Positions 49,034 through 58,578 of a stretch of 64,000 nt of DNA are shown in pieces. The DNA comes from Exiguobacterium antarcticum DSM 14480 (GTDB taxonomy: Bacteria > Bacillota > Bacilli > Exiguobacteriales > Exiguobacteriaceae). How positions within the stretch are numbered: the first letter of the stretch is position 1; each line of letters starts with the position of its first letter. A program made the translations under genes and the position numbers. The stretch is from contig NZ_JMKS01000003.1 in the NCBI RefSeq assembly GCF_000685865.1, forward strand, positions 1,679,001 to 1,743,000. Direction: 5' to 3'. The notes beneath the pieces were generated by a model that worked only from the letters and a program-made list of their open reading frames with translations, was not told the origin of the DNA and ran no database searches.

Positions 49034-50770
49034 ATGCAAAACCAAATCAATCCTTTTGTTTCTTTTATGCATCAATATGATCTTACAACAGCAGACTATT
49101 CAAAGATATTTGATGAACATACAAAAAAAATTGAGTACAGTATCGATACTAATATTAACAAAAAAATTATCGAAGAACTTTCAACACAGCCACGCTCTAT
49201 TATCATAACAGGAAACGCAGGAGATGGAAAAACTAGGATTTGCAGGAACGTATACGATCAATTAGTAGAAGATGAATTTCAAGGATGGCCTGAATCTGGT
49301 ATTAAAGAAATTGTATATAACAACTACAGAATTCGAATAATAAAAGATTTATCAGAATTGAGAAATGAAGTAATTGTTGAGGAATTAAAAAAATTACAAG
49401 ATACACTCGAAAATAATTTTTCCAATGTATATTTCCTTATTGCGGCTAACGAAGGGAAATTAACGCATACTCTTGTAAAATATCCTGAATTAAATAAATT
49501 AAAAAGTATCGTTATTCCTCAATTTATATCAAACAATAAGGAATTAGAAGCTACGAAAGAAATAAAAGTTTATAACTTGTTGTACGCCTCATCGTCGATT
49601 TATGCTGAAAAAATAGTAGAAGGATGGAATGAAGAACAGAACTGGAGTATTTGTAGTGACTGTTCTAGTAGAAATAAATGCATCATAAATAGCAATCATT
49701 TAGCTTTGAGTGATAAAACAACGAAAAATCGAATGATGCGCATGTATAAATCTTTGGATATGAATGGTAAGCATATGACAATGCGAGAGCTACTCATTCA
49801 CTTAGCCTACACACAAACAGGTGGAATGTCTTGTAAAGATATACATGAAGCTTCTAATAGTGAATCAATTCAAGCACTAGCAAAAAAATCGTACTATGAG
49901 AATTTTTTCGGTAATAATCTAAGACCAGAAGTTTTTGAGGAAATTGGTGGTATTCAAGAATTTAAATCGTTAGATCCTGGATATATTTCAGACTCTTTAA
50001 TTGATGACTTTTTACTTAATGGTGACTTAAGTAGTAATGAACAAATAAAAGACACACATCACACTTTGTTTGGTAAGGATATTGATGTTGAGAACGGCGC
50101 TTATTACGAAGATGTAAAGATGTATCGTTCAAATATACATGGTGATAATGTGAACGGTATTGAACTAATGAATAAGTGGTTTCCAAGGTTAAGAAGAAAA
50201 TATTACTTTGAATCTCAAGACAATAAAAAGGTTGAAAAACTAATCCCCTATCGGCATCGATATGATTTCATAAGCATTCTTCATAGAGGAAGAATTGAAC
50301 ATATTATAAAGATTAAGCTTGTCGATGGATTAAATACATTCTTCGCAAAAAGAATGGTATATTCTCCCTCTCATCAGCTGTATGTATCTTCGGATAGTTT
50401 ATTAGTTCATCAAATTATTGGACTAGATCAAGTTGAATTTCATATTCAAGGTAAAAATGAAACAATAGATCAAACAGGTACAACGTTAACTTTGAAAGTA
50501 CAAGGCATAGAATTAGCTATTAATTTAGTAACGTTTGAGTATTTAATGCGCTTGAGTAACGGAGGCATGTTAAACGTTCTAAGAGAACACGTAGAGATAT
50601 TACTTAATAGTTTTCGAAATAGATTGATTTCGCTAAAAAAACAGGACGAGAATATTTTACAAATTTTAAAGTTCGATCGTATTCAAGGAGCATTCGTATT
50701 AGAGACAATTGAAATTTGTGATGGTAGGGACTCTGTTGTAGATATTGAACCTGAAGATGATGATTTTTAA
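49034..50770 (+). CDS. sspF: SspF/DptF-like ATPase of a phosphorothioate restriction system
   Basis: A 578-residue P-loop protein. Walker A is GNAGDGKT (residues 60-67), preceded by SIIIT. YFLIAANEG near 134-141 may be the Walker B or sensor strand. A Cys cluster lies at 207-216 (CSDCSSRNKC), CxxCx5C, possibly a zinc site. The C-terminus is acidic (DIEPEDDDF). Position in front of a mid-size protein and a 1731-residue FtsK/HerA-like protein matches DptF-DptG-DptH and SspF-SspG-SspH restriction modules. Codon use is AT-rich, unlike the flanks. ATG 49034 follows AAGGAGAC. Function as a nucleotide-driven restriction subunit is inferred from order and motifs; the exact family is not proven. Confidence 0.65.
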   Translation: MQNQINPFVSFMHQYDLTTADYSKIFDEHTKKIEYSIDTNINKKIIEELSTQPRSIIITGNAGDGKTRICRNVYDQLVEDEFQGWPESGIKEIVYNNYRIRIIKDLSELRNEVIVEELKKLQDTLENNFSNVYFLIAANEGKLTHTLVKYPELNKLKSIVIPQFISNNKELEATKEIKVYNLLYASSSIYAEKIVEGWNEEQNWSICSDCSSRNKCIINSNHLALSDKTTKNRMMRMYKSLDMNGKHMTMRELLIHLAYTQTGGMSCKDIHEASNSESIQALAKKSYYENFFGNNLRPEVFEEIGGIQEFKSLDPGYISDSLIDDFLLNGDLSSNEQIKDTHHTLFGKDIDVENGAYYEDVKMYRSNIHGDNVNGIELMNKWFPRLRRKYYFESQDNKKVEKLIPYRHRYDFISILHRGRIEHIIKIKLVDGLNTFFAKRMVYSPSHQLYVSSDSLLVHQIIGLDQVEFHIQGKNETIDQTGTTLTLKVQGIELAINLVTFEYLMRLSNGGMLNVLREHVEILLNSFRNRLISLKKQDENILQILKFDRIQGAFVLETIEICDGRDSVVDIEPEDDDF

Positions 50771-50803
50771 ATCTAAGCAAAAGTAATTGAAAGGGTGTTA
50801 TAT

Positions 50804-52423
50804 ATGCAAGAAGAAAGTGCAAAATTTTCTAGCAAGATTGGTGCTGAAATATGGGGACATCGGTTTAAAGATGGTCAGCGTGGACCAGAGTATACTTTAG
50901 AGTTTTTAAATGTGTTTGCTGGAACAGGTTTTAGTTTAGAAAAGAAGTATTATGATCGAAGAAAAATGATTGAATTTCGTCAGTTTGTTTATGAAGGAGA
51001 GAAAGAAGGCGCGAAAGGTCATATTGCAATTTTCGAAGAAAAGAAAAAAGATGTAATTCGAAAGAAACTTGGAGTAAGCGAAAAACAATTAGAGGATTTA
51101 CAGGTGTTCTTTAAAAATTTAACTATACCTCTAATGACACCGATGGGAAAACCAGTTGATCGCTCTTGGTACGCTCAAACGATGTATCCTCTCCACGAAT
51201 CTTTGCTTTTTTCTGAAGTTCGTGTAAATAGAGATAAAGGTAATTTGAAAAATTTAACAATTAATTATGAGCGTAATTTTTTTGCTCGTGGTGGAGAACT
51301 GTACTTTTTAATGTTGCATTACGGAACATTAAATAATCCTGAATTAAGAATTAATATCGAGAAAAACATGAAAACTCTATTATCTAGTTCTAGTGGAGTA
51401 ATTGCTGTCATTAATCAAATTAACGAAGCATTTAGTGAGTATAGTACTGGAGATCAGCCTGCACCACTAATCAAAGATGAAGAGTTATCAACTGTCATTA
51501 CTAGTTGGGAAAGTAGTGAATACCCAACATTACCAAATACAGATTTAGCATTGTATAAAGAATTTGCAGAAGAACTTAATGCACTGCTCATGCTAAATAT
51601 TGATATTTATGAAATGTTTGATATTTTAACTTCGCTCATAACATTCCAACTTCATCGTTATATGATTTTTCAATCAGAACAAATTATTGGTGAAACGAGC
51701 AATTATTTCATTGATTGCTTAGAAGGTCAAAATAAATCAATTAAATTTTTAGCACAAGATTCTTATCGGATTCACGAAACTATAGTAAGAGAAGCCTATA
51801 AAACTTTTGTAGAAGACCGAGTAGAAGAAATATTCTCTGAAGTCAAAGCGGAAGAAAAAATTTATTCGTGGAGAAATAGCCTTGATAGCTCCGAAAAAGA
51901 TAAAGTGAAGGGCTATTCTGGATTTTTTAACGAATTAAATTTTACTAGTCTTCAAGCAGCCAAAAAGAAAAAACTTATAGAGGCATTAGAGACTGAAGAT
52001 ATTAATAACGCTAAAAAGTTACTTAGATTACGTATCGTAGAACTTTATATGGAGGATTTATCGAAAACACAAGTTCCTATTATGAAAACTTTAGCTCGTG
52101 ATGGTCAGTTCATCGTTTCTGGAAAAGGATCTAAAGCCCGATATGTACTACATGATAATGTCTTAAGTGCTTTAGTGTATGCAACACTTAATGGTCAGAA
52201 TAATTTACCGTATGATGATTTTTTGAATGAATTATTCCAAAAATATCGCATTATTATTGGAGAAAATGCTGCCAAAAATTCTGGGTTATATTCAAAAGAA
52301 GGAATCAATCTAACTCATTTTAGAAGTAATGAGAAGAAAATGAGACAAAAATTAAAACAAAATGGGCTTCTCCAAGAATACTCAGATGCAACAGCACTAG
52401 TTACAAACCCTTATTTTAATTAA
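50804..52423 (+). CDS. sspG: SspG/DptG-like restriction subunit
   Basis: A 539-residue protein without a recognisable catalytic motif. It is mostly helical and charged, beginning MQEESAKFSSKIGAEIWGHR. No P-loop, membrane segment or nuclease signature is visible to me. Its place between the ATPase and the giant FtsK/HerA-like protein is that of DptG/SspG, an obligate partner of unknown biochemical role. ATG 50804 has AAAGGGTG upstream, 33 bases after the previous stop; an in-frame start three codons earlier is less well placed. It is AT-rich like its neighbours. Confidence 0.6.
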   Translation: MQEESAKFSSKIGAEIWGHRFKDGQRGPEYTLEFLNVFAGTGFSLEKKYYDRRKMIEFRQFVYEGEKEGAKGHIAIFEEKKKDVIRKKLGVSEKQLEDLQVFFKNLTIPLMTPMGKPVDRSWYAQTMYPLHESLLFSEVRVNRDKGNLKNLTINYERNFFARGGELYFLMLHYGTLNNPELRINIEKNMKTLLSSSSGVIAVINQINEAFSEYSTGDQPAPLIKDEELSTVITSWESSEYPTLPNTDLALYKEFAEELNALLMLNIDIYEMFDILTSLITFQLHRYMIFQSEQIIGETSNYFIDCLEGQNKSIKFLAQDSYRIHETIVREAYKTFVEDRVEEIFSEVKAEEKIYSWRNSLDSSEKDKVKGYSGFFNELNFTSLQAAKKKKLIEALETEDINNAKKLLRLRIVELYMEDLSKTQVPIMKTLARDGQFIVSGKGSKARYVLHDNVLSALVYATLNGQNNLPYDDFLNELFQKYRIIIGENAAKNSGLYSKEGINLTHFRSNEKKMRQKLKQNGLLQEYSDATALVTNPYFN

Positions 52424-52452
52424 TTCAAAGTACTGGGAGGGAGCATTAAGAA

Positions 52453-55400
52453 ATGATTGCAAGAATTACTCAAAAAGAAAAAATAATAGGCAGCTGGATT
52501 GCACAACACTTACTTAATTATCTTAAAGATCATAAAAATAAAAATGCTGAAAAAGTATTAGTAAAAATAGAAGGAATTAATGAAGAATACTTTCCAGCCA
52601 TTTTGAACGCTCTATTAGAAAATCAAGCTCAACTCAAAAGCTTTTATGAACCATTGATACGAACTATAAAACAAATTGATGGTTATGATTCCTTTGTTTT
52701 AAATGAAAATGAAAATGGAGTATGGTTGCGAAATAATGTAAAAACGAATGAAGCATTAATTTTATTAATGAATGAACGAACACCAGAAGCTCAAAGCTTA
52801 AAAGATATTGTTTCTATTGATGAAACACAGCTACTATCATCAGATGGTTTTTTCAGTTTAGATCAATCTCTTCAAGAAAGAGGATATTTAGAACCACATC
52901 AGATAAAAGATTTACTCAAACTAATTGGAGCATATCAACATAGAGGAGAACTAGATTTACAACTTTCGATGCTTATTGCATATATTGAAAGTGTGTTACA
53001 AGAGAAAGAAACATCTAATGATACATTTAAAGTGATTTTAGGGAAATCTTTACCTCATTTTCGATTATTTAAAGACGAGCATTTAAAGTTTGAGTCGTTA
53101 GAGGGACTTCGTAATCAGCTTAGAAAAAACTTTTTATTAAGTCACCTAAGAAAAACTTTAGTAAATTATTTAGATCCAGAAAAATTGATTAAAAATGTGG
53201 ATAATTTCATTGGTAATGAAGAAAAAAATAATTTTTCAAGTGAAGTTTGGAAAAACTTTAATAACGATAAAATATTATTTTTAGAAAAAACAATGGAGTT
53301 TGTTGAAAGACGAAATAATGATCTTTTAAGTCTAGTTTCTTACAATGATGCAGAACGAATTTTTGGTTTTAAAGTGTCTAATTCTTTAAAAGATAAATTG
53401 AATAATACAAGAGATATAATTCTAGACAATTTTGCAGAAAAAATTAGAGAAGCAAATAATATTGAAGAAGAGAACCAGTTAAAACAAGAAAAAATGGAAG
53501 CAGAAAGTCGCTTTGATCGCGGTGTTGAAGCCGTAAATAGTAAAAATGATATTGAGGCGATTCGAGAATTTCGAGAAGAATATGAACAAGAACTTGAAAA
53601 AGAAAATATATTAAAAAAAATTATCAATCTTGAAAATAAGCTTGAAAATCCATCTGAGTATATTGATATTTTTGAAGCGATTTTATCTGAAAGCTTAGTG
53701 ATGTTAGAGGAAATAGAACATGAAGAATTCAATGGTAATCTTTCCTTTGAAATTTCAATTGATCAAAACATAGAAGTTTCTGAAGAACAAGCTAGATTCT
53801 TTAATTTCCATCTGAAATCTTTATCAATGCTATCTTCAAACGTAATTGTTCTTTCTGAATTGAAAAGTTCCAATGAAGCATCAAAAGAGATTGATGTAAT
53901 TCCTGTTAAATTAAGACTCTTAAAAAATGAAAATTCGATATCGAAATCTATCGTTAAAGTCGATGCTAGTAGAACGTTAATTGAGACGAGTTTCTCAAAG
54001 TTTATTAATCAAATTCAAAACGGATTTTTACAGTCTATTGTTACGAAAAAGGGTACGCCAGTTGAAGAAGATTTTAATGAGTATTTGAATGAACAACAAA
54101 ATTATACTTTGATGTCTGATAAAAGATTGTTAGAACCCATCGAGCAATTTAAAAAATACAATACAGAATACACTAGTATTCTTAAATCTATTATCGACGA
54201 AAATAGAGGAATAACTACTGAAGATTTAAATCGAGTAGCTGCCCTTAGCGAATCATTTTTAAAGTGTTCTGATCATGATGTAGATAGTGTTAGGAAAATA
54301 TACTCACTTCTGAATGAAATTGGAACAATAAAGATTTTTGAAACTAAAAATGTTAAACAAGCAGAAGTTGAACGGAAAATAGTATCTGTGTTCAATCCTA
54401 TTAGATTTATTGCTTATGGATTTAAACTTATTCATTTTGGAAATTTACTCTCTAATATTTCTGATACATCGGAACAACGTAATAAAATCCAAGATGTAGA
54501 AGATTTAAAGCAGTACAAAGAGTATCTAAGAGGATCGTTTACTAACTTAGCACCATCTTATTACGTATCTAGGGATGGTAATCATCTATTTGCACAAGAT
54601 GAACTATACGGTCAGGGAACGTATATCGAGGGTGGAGAAGTTGAGAGTGTTTCCTCCCAAGCAACTTCCTTTGCGAAAGAAATTGAAAAAGTTACAAACG
54701 ATTATGTTCGAGTTTATCCATATGCTGCGGATTGTTTAGATATTTTATTCTTATATGTTACAAATTTAGAGTTTGTAAAAAAGAGTGTGGAACAAATTTT
54801 GAAAAATGATAGTTTAAAAAAGCTGAATATAACAATTCACAGTCCTGCGAGAGCTGCAATGCTTTATGATGAGATAAATCGATGGATTCAATCGCAAGAA
54901 GAGTACATTAACGCTGTGGATTCGTTTGGTGAATTTCCTAGATTAGAAATCAATGTATTACCATTTAGCGATCCTAAAACACTTGAGGAAAAGCTAGATA
55001 CATCCATGCTAGACTTTGATTTAGCAGTGTTTATTGATTATTTCGGTCAAAGTGACAACTTAAAAATTCCACATCAATTTTACTCGGAAAGCTACAAAGA
55101 ATGTGAGCTTACAGATAAAAATTGGGTCTTTTATGAGAATCGTGAATTTAAAGCTGTCAAAGAAGGTACTCGATTAATCAACTATGTTTCACCTAACCAA
55201 CCAAAGTTGATGCAACAATTTTATAATATGCAAGCGATTTTAAAAGACGGATTAGTCATCGAACCTAACAAGATTGGTCTATTAAAAGGTAGATTATCTG
55301 TAACGCGTACAGAAACAAATACACTATACAAACTTGCACATGAAAAGTTTAATTGGGTTGTCACTTACGATAGATTTATGGATCCTTTATTAATGAAACA

Positions 55401-57648
55401 AGTAGCCGAAGGGTCGAATATTATTCGTTATCATGTAAATCGATTAGGAAAAGAAGAAATTAAAGTTCTTGTTTCTTCTTCAGACTCAATTAGAAGATCT
55501 TCAAAAGTGGATATGGAAGTCAATTATTATCGTGATCGTCTCCATAGTAGATTAAAAGATCAGTTGAAAGTTAGTAGTATAGATATACAACAGGTTGATA
55601 AAGCTCTTAAAGTTGTAAAAGAATTATCCGGTGGTCTAGTGCTAAGAGCATTAGGACCCGGGAAATTTGTTAACGAGTTTTTATCAGTATATTTAACTGT
55701 TTTACAGGATAGAAAGTCTGATAATACTGTAGTTTTATGGGATATGTGTGATGAATTAGAGTGGTTTAGAACCCGGCAAAAACGTCCGGATTTATTAAAA
55801 ACAACTATTCAATATTCTCCGGAATCAGAAACGTATAATGTTAAATTTGATTTAATAGAATTAAAGCTTATACAGGAAGAAAGTTATGTTAGTGAAGTAA
55901 CTGACGCTAAAGTTCAATTAATATCCGGTGAGAAAACGTTGAAAAAATTCTTTAGAAGATTTGATTCGACACTCGAAAGAAATCTATATTTAAATTCATT
56001 TTTGCTTCATTTAGAAGATAAGCGTGCATATGAAGAATTTGAATTAGCGATACTACATGAATTAAGAAATAACGAAAACATTCAAATCAATTTTGAATTC
56101 ACAAAGTCAATTTATGCTTATATTCATAATAAAAATATTGAATTTGAAGGTCGTTCGGAACTTTCACCTGGACATTATTACGAAAGAGAAGACGAAAATG
56201 AAATAGCAGTAAATACTTTTACTAGATCATACATTTTATCTGAAATGAATGTTCCTGATCATGAAGTAAATAATGAACTGCAGGACGAAGAAGTATTATT
56301 AGAACAGGTTGCTATAACTGATGATAGTGAATACTTTAATCACTATACACAAATAGATAATAGTAATTTTATTTTGACTGAAATACCGAAGGACAAAGTT
56401 ATAGAGGAAAGCGACTTACAGAATCAAAGTGAATCGAATATAAAAAATGAAATACGAGATATCGAAGTAGTTAAAGATATTGAGGAATCTCAATACCCAG
56501 AAGATCACGCATTAAAGAACGTTCAAGCTCCACAAACAGAATCATTTGATGAAGCACTGAAAAAACAAGGGGATAGTTACGCAGACACTCTACAGACTAA
56601 ACTTAGAATAAACAATGTTCAGTTTACAGTAGAACGAACTATCGTAGGTGCTAGTGTCATTCGTATTATTGGTAGAATTCCGTCGGATCAAAGTATTACA
56701 GCAGTTGAAAAGAAGGCTAAAGATATGCCTTTATGGCTGCATATCGATTCGCCACCAACTATTTTTAGTGATCGAAATGGTATCAATATAGACATTAATC
56801 GTAATGATCCTGATACAATTTTCTTTTCACAGTTTATGAAGTACGTTCGAAGAGATATCACAGAAACAGAACTGAAAAATGGTTTTCTTGTTCCTATTGG
56901 ACTAAATCCTTTAAATGAAGTGATGTCAGTTGATTTTAACGGTACAGAACCTCATATGTTAGTCGCTGGATCAACAGGAAGTGGAAAAAGCGTAAGTTTG
57001 AATTCCATTGTCATGTCTATGATGTGTCTATACACACCCGAAGAATTGAAGTTCGTATTTATAGATCCAAAACAAGTTGAATTCTCTATGTTTGAAGATG
57101 TTCAGCATACTGATAAAGTATTATTAGATTTAATGGATTCTGCTGATTATTTAGATGTTATGATTATGGAAATGGAAAATCGATATAGTAAATTTAAAGA
57201 TTCTTATGCAAAAAATCTGAAAGAATATAATGAAGCGCTAATTGAAGAAAATAAATCATCAGAAGTTTTACCTCGTATTGTTATTGTTTTTGATGAATTT
57301 GCTGACTTCATGATGCAGGATAAAGAATTTGCACAACGCATCGAAACTGCAATTAAAAGGATTGGTCAAAAAGGACGAGCTGCGGGAATTCATATGATAG
57401 TTTGTACACAATCACCCAAGGCGGAGATTATTAGTACTACTATTAAAAATAATTTACTAGCACGCTTAGGATTAAAAGTCACAGACGCAGTTGCATCGAA
57501 TGTTGTATTAGATACAAGTGGTGCAGAAAATTTAGCAGGAAAAGGTGATTATCTTTTAAAGAAAGATAGAGAACCAGTTAGAGGGAAAAGTCCTTATTTA
57601 GAGCCACAATCTTTACGAGCTTTAATGAGGTTCTTTAAAAATAACTAA
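52453..57648 (+). CDS. sspH: SspH/DptH-like FtsK/HerA ATPase (1731 aa)
   Basis: A giant 1731-residue protein. The N-terminal two-thirds are helical, with a coiled coil near residues 330-405 (EEENQLKQEKMEAESRF). The C-terminal domain is an FtsK/HerA-type translocase: Walker A GSTGSGKS (1506-1513), Walker B VIVFDE (1610-1615), and QKGRAAGIHMIVCTQSP, the FtsK-like sensor stretch. The size and C-terminal FtsK-like ATPase are characteristic of DptH-type proteins of phosphorothioate-dependent restriction. It is preceded by GGGAGGG and 29 bases after sspG. It would translocate on DNA; which part cleaves is unknown. Alternative: another FtsK-like defence system with similar gene order. Confidence 0.72.
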   Translation: MIARITQKEKIIGSWIAQHLLNYLKDHKNKNAEKVLVKIEGINEEYFPAILNALLENQAQLKSFYEPLIRTIKQIDGYDSFVLNENENGVWLRNNVKTNEALILLMNERTPEAQSLKDIVSIDETQLLSSDGFFSLDQSLQERGYLEPHQIKDLLKLIGAYQHRGELDLQLSMLIAYIESVLQEKETSNDTFKVILGKSLPHFRLFKDEHLKFESLEGLRNQLRKNFLLSHLRKTLVNYLDPEKLIKNVDNFIGNEEKNNFSSEVWKNFNNDKILFLEKTMEFVERRNNDLLSLVSYNDAERIFGFKVSNSLKDKLNNTRDIILDNFAEKIREANNIEEENQLKQEKMEAESRFDRGVEAVNSKNDIEAIREFREEYEQELEKENILKKIINLENKLENPSEYIDIFEAILSESLVMLEEIEHEEFNGNLSFEISIDQNIEVSEEQARFFNFHLKSLSMLSSNVIVLSELKSSNEASKEIDVIPVKLRLLKNENSISKSIVKVDASRTLIETSFSKFINQIQNGFLQSIVTKKGTPVEEDFNEYLNEQQNYTLMSDKRLLEPIEQFKKYNTEYTSILKSIIDENRGITTEDLNRVAALSESFLKCSDHDVDSVRKIYSLLNEIGTIKIFETKNVKQAEVERKIVSVFNPIRFIAYGFKLIHFGNLLSNISDTSEQRNKIQDVEDLKQYKEYLRGSFTNLAPSYYVSRDGNHLFAQDELYGQGTYIEGGEVESVSSQATSFAKEIEKVTNDYVRVYPYAADCLDILFLYVTNLEFVKKSVEQILKNDSLKKLNITIHSPARAAMLYDEINRWIQSQEEYINAVDSFGEFPRLEINVLPFSDPKTLEEKLDTSMLDFDLAVFIDYFGQSDNLKIPHQFYSESYKECELTDKNWVFYENREFKAVKEGTRLINYVSPNQPKLMQQFYNMQAILKDGLVIEPNKIGLLKGRLSVTRTETNTLYKLAHEKFNWVVTYDRFMDPLLMKQVAEGSNIIRYHVNRLGKEEIKVLVSSSDSIRRSSKVDMEVNYYRDRLHSRLKDQLKVSSIDIQQVDKALKVVKELSGGLVLRALGPGKFVNEFLSVYLTVLQDRKSDNTVVLWDMCDELEWFRTRQKRPDLLKTTIQYSPESETYNVKFDLIELKLIQEESYVSEVTDAKVQLISGEKTLKKFFRRFDSTLERNLYLNSFLLHLEDKRAYEEFELAILHELRNNENIQINFEFTKSIYAYIHNKNIEFEGRSELSPGHYYEREDENEIAVNTFTRSYILSEMNVPDHEVNNELQDEEVLLEQVAITDDSEYFNHYTQIDNSNFILTEIPKDKVIEESDLQNQSESNIKNEIRDIEVVKDIEESQYPEDHALKNVQAPQTESFDEALKKQGDSYADTLQTKLRINNVQFTVERTIVGASVIRIIGRIPSDQSITAVEKKAKDMPLWLHIDSPPTIFSDRNGINIDINRNDPDTIFFSQFMKYVRRDITETELKNGFLVPIGLNPLNEVMSVDFNGTEPHMLVAGSTGSGKSVSLNSIVMSMMCLYTPEELKFVFIDPKQVEFSMFEDVQHTDKVLLDLMDSADYLDVMIMEMENRYSKFKDSYAKNLKEYNEALIEENKSSEVLPRIVIVFDEFADFMMQDKEFAQRIETAIKRIGQKGRAAGIHMIVCTQSPKAEIISTTIKNNLLARLGLKVTDAVASNVVLDTSGAENLAGKGDYLLKKDREPVRGKSPYLEPQSLRALMRFFKNN

Positions 57649-57653
57649 ACTTA

Positions 57654-57691
57654 CAAAGTAGCCAAGAGTAATCTGGCTACTTTGCTTTGTT
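57654..57691 (+). terminator. Terminator or attenuator between sspH and sspB
   Basis: CAAAGTAGCCA pairs perfectly with TGGCTACTTTG and is followed by CTTTGTT, a weak T tract. It could partly stop transcription and lower expression of the downstream pair. Confidence 0.6.
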
Positions 57692-57711
57692 AAAATTAAG
57701 GTGGGTTACGA

Positions 57712-58578
57712 ATGGGTTTTGGACAGCATCAAAGTTTTTACTTACGTCCGCAATGGCTGTATAAAGGATTAAATGAAATTAAAAGCGATGCTCGCTTTTT
57801 TTATAATGACACTCATTTTGAACAACTAGGGTTAGGAAAAAATATGGCGAAATCAGCGAAGTACTGGTTGTTCTCAACAGGTCTCATGGAAGAGAAAAGA
57901 CAATCAGGAAAAACAGAACATCACCTTACTTCTTTGGGAGAACTAGTTGATAAACATGATAAATATATTCAACATCCTGTTACAAAAAGTATTCTGCATT
58001 ATACTTTAGCCTCTGATCCAAAAATCGCAACAAGTTGGTATTGGTTTTTTAATGTATTTAGAGAATCGATTTTCGATAAAGCGATACTAATAGAAACGTT
58101 AGAAACTTGGGTCAGTCATACGCTAGAAAAATCAGTGTCTGCTAATTCACTAAAAAGAGATATCGATTGTCTCATTCAGATGTATAGCCCAAATAATCTT
58201 TCATCTACTCCTGAAGACGTTATCAAAAGTCCGTTCGAAGAGTTAGGGTTGATAAGTAATACAGTTAAAGGTACTTATAAAAAAACACCACTGGATACGG
58301 TATTTAAGTTTGAAGTACTTTATATCACTTTTTTGATTTATACAGAAAGAAATGAACTCAATGAAGTGAGTCTTGATGAATTAATAGAGGGTGAGAATCT
58401 ATGGGGGAAAATTTTTAATCTTTCAAGATCTGAAATTGTCAACTGTCTAGAGGAGATGCAAAAAAGATATCCAATAATTTTTACTAGAACGAACCGTCTC
58501 GATGTAGTTAGGGTTACTGATAAAACTAGTTACTTAGATTATATGGAACGATTTTTTGAAAATGAGGTAGTGCTATGA
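57712..58578 (+). CDS. sspB: DUF4007 protein, SspB-like
   Basis: A 288-residue protein of the DUF4007 family. The signature start FGQHQSFYLRPQWLYKGL and GLGKNMAKSAKYWLFSTGL match DUF4007. SspB of single-stranded phosphorothioate systems has this domain and acts as the DNA nickase needed for sulfur insertion. The C-terminal half contains a helical region (SRSEIVNCLEEMQKRYP). ATG 57712 follows AAGGTGGGTTACGA. It overlaps the next gene by four bases (ATGA), so SspB and SspC are coupled. Assignment rests on the domain and neighbours. Confidence 0.78.
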   Translation: MGFGQHQSFYLRPQWLYKGLNEIKSDARFFYNDTHFEQLGLGKNMAKSAKYWLFSTGLMEEKRQSGKTEHHLTSLGELVDKHDKYIQHPVTKSILHYTLASDPKIATSWYWFFNVFRESIFDKAILIETLETWVSHTLEKSVSANSLKRDIDCLIQMYSPNNLSSTPEDVIKSPFEELGLISNTVKGTYKKTPLDTVFKFEVLYITFLIYTERNELNEVSLDELIEGENLWGKIFNLSRSEIVNCLEEMQKRYPIIFTRTNRLDVVRVTDKTSYLDYMERFFENEVVL

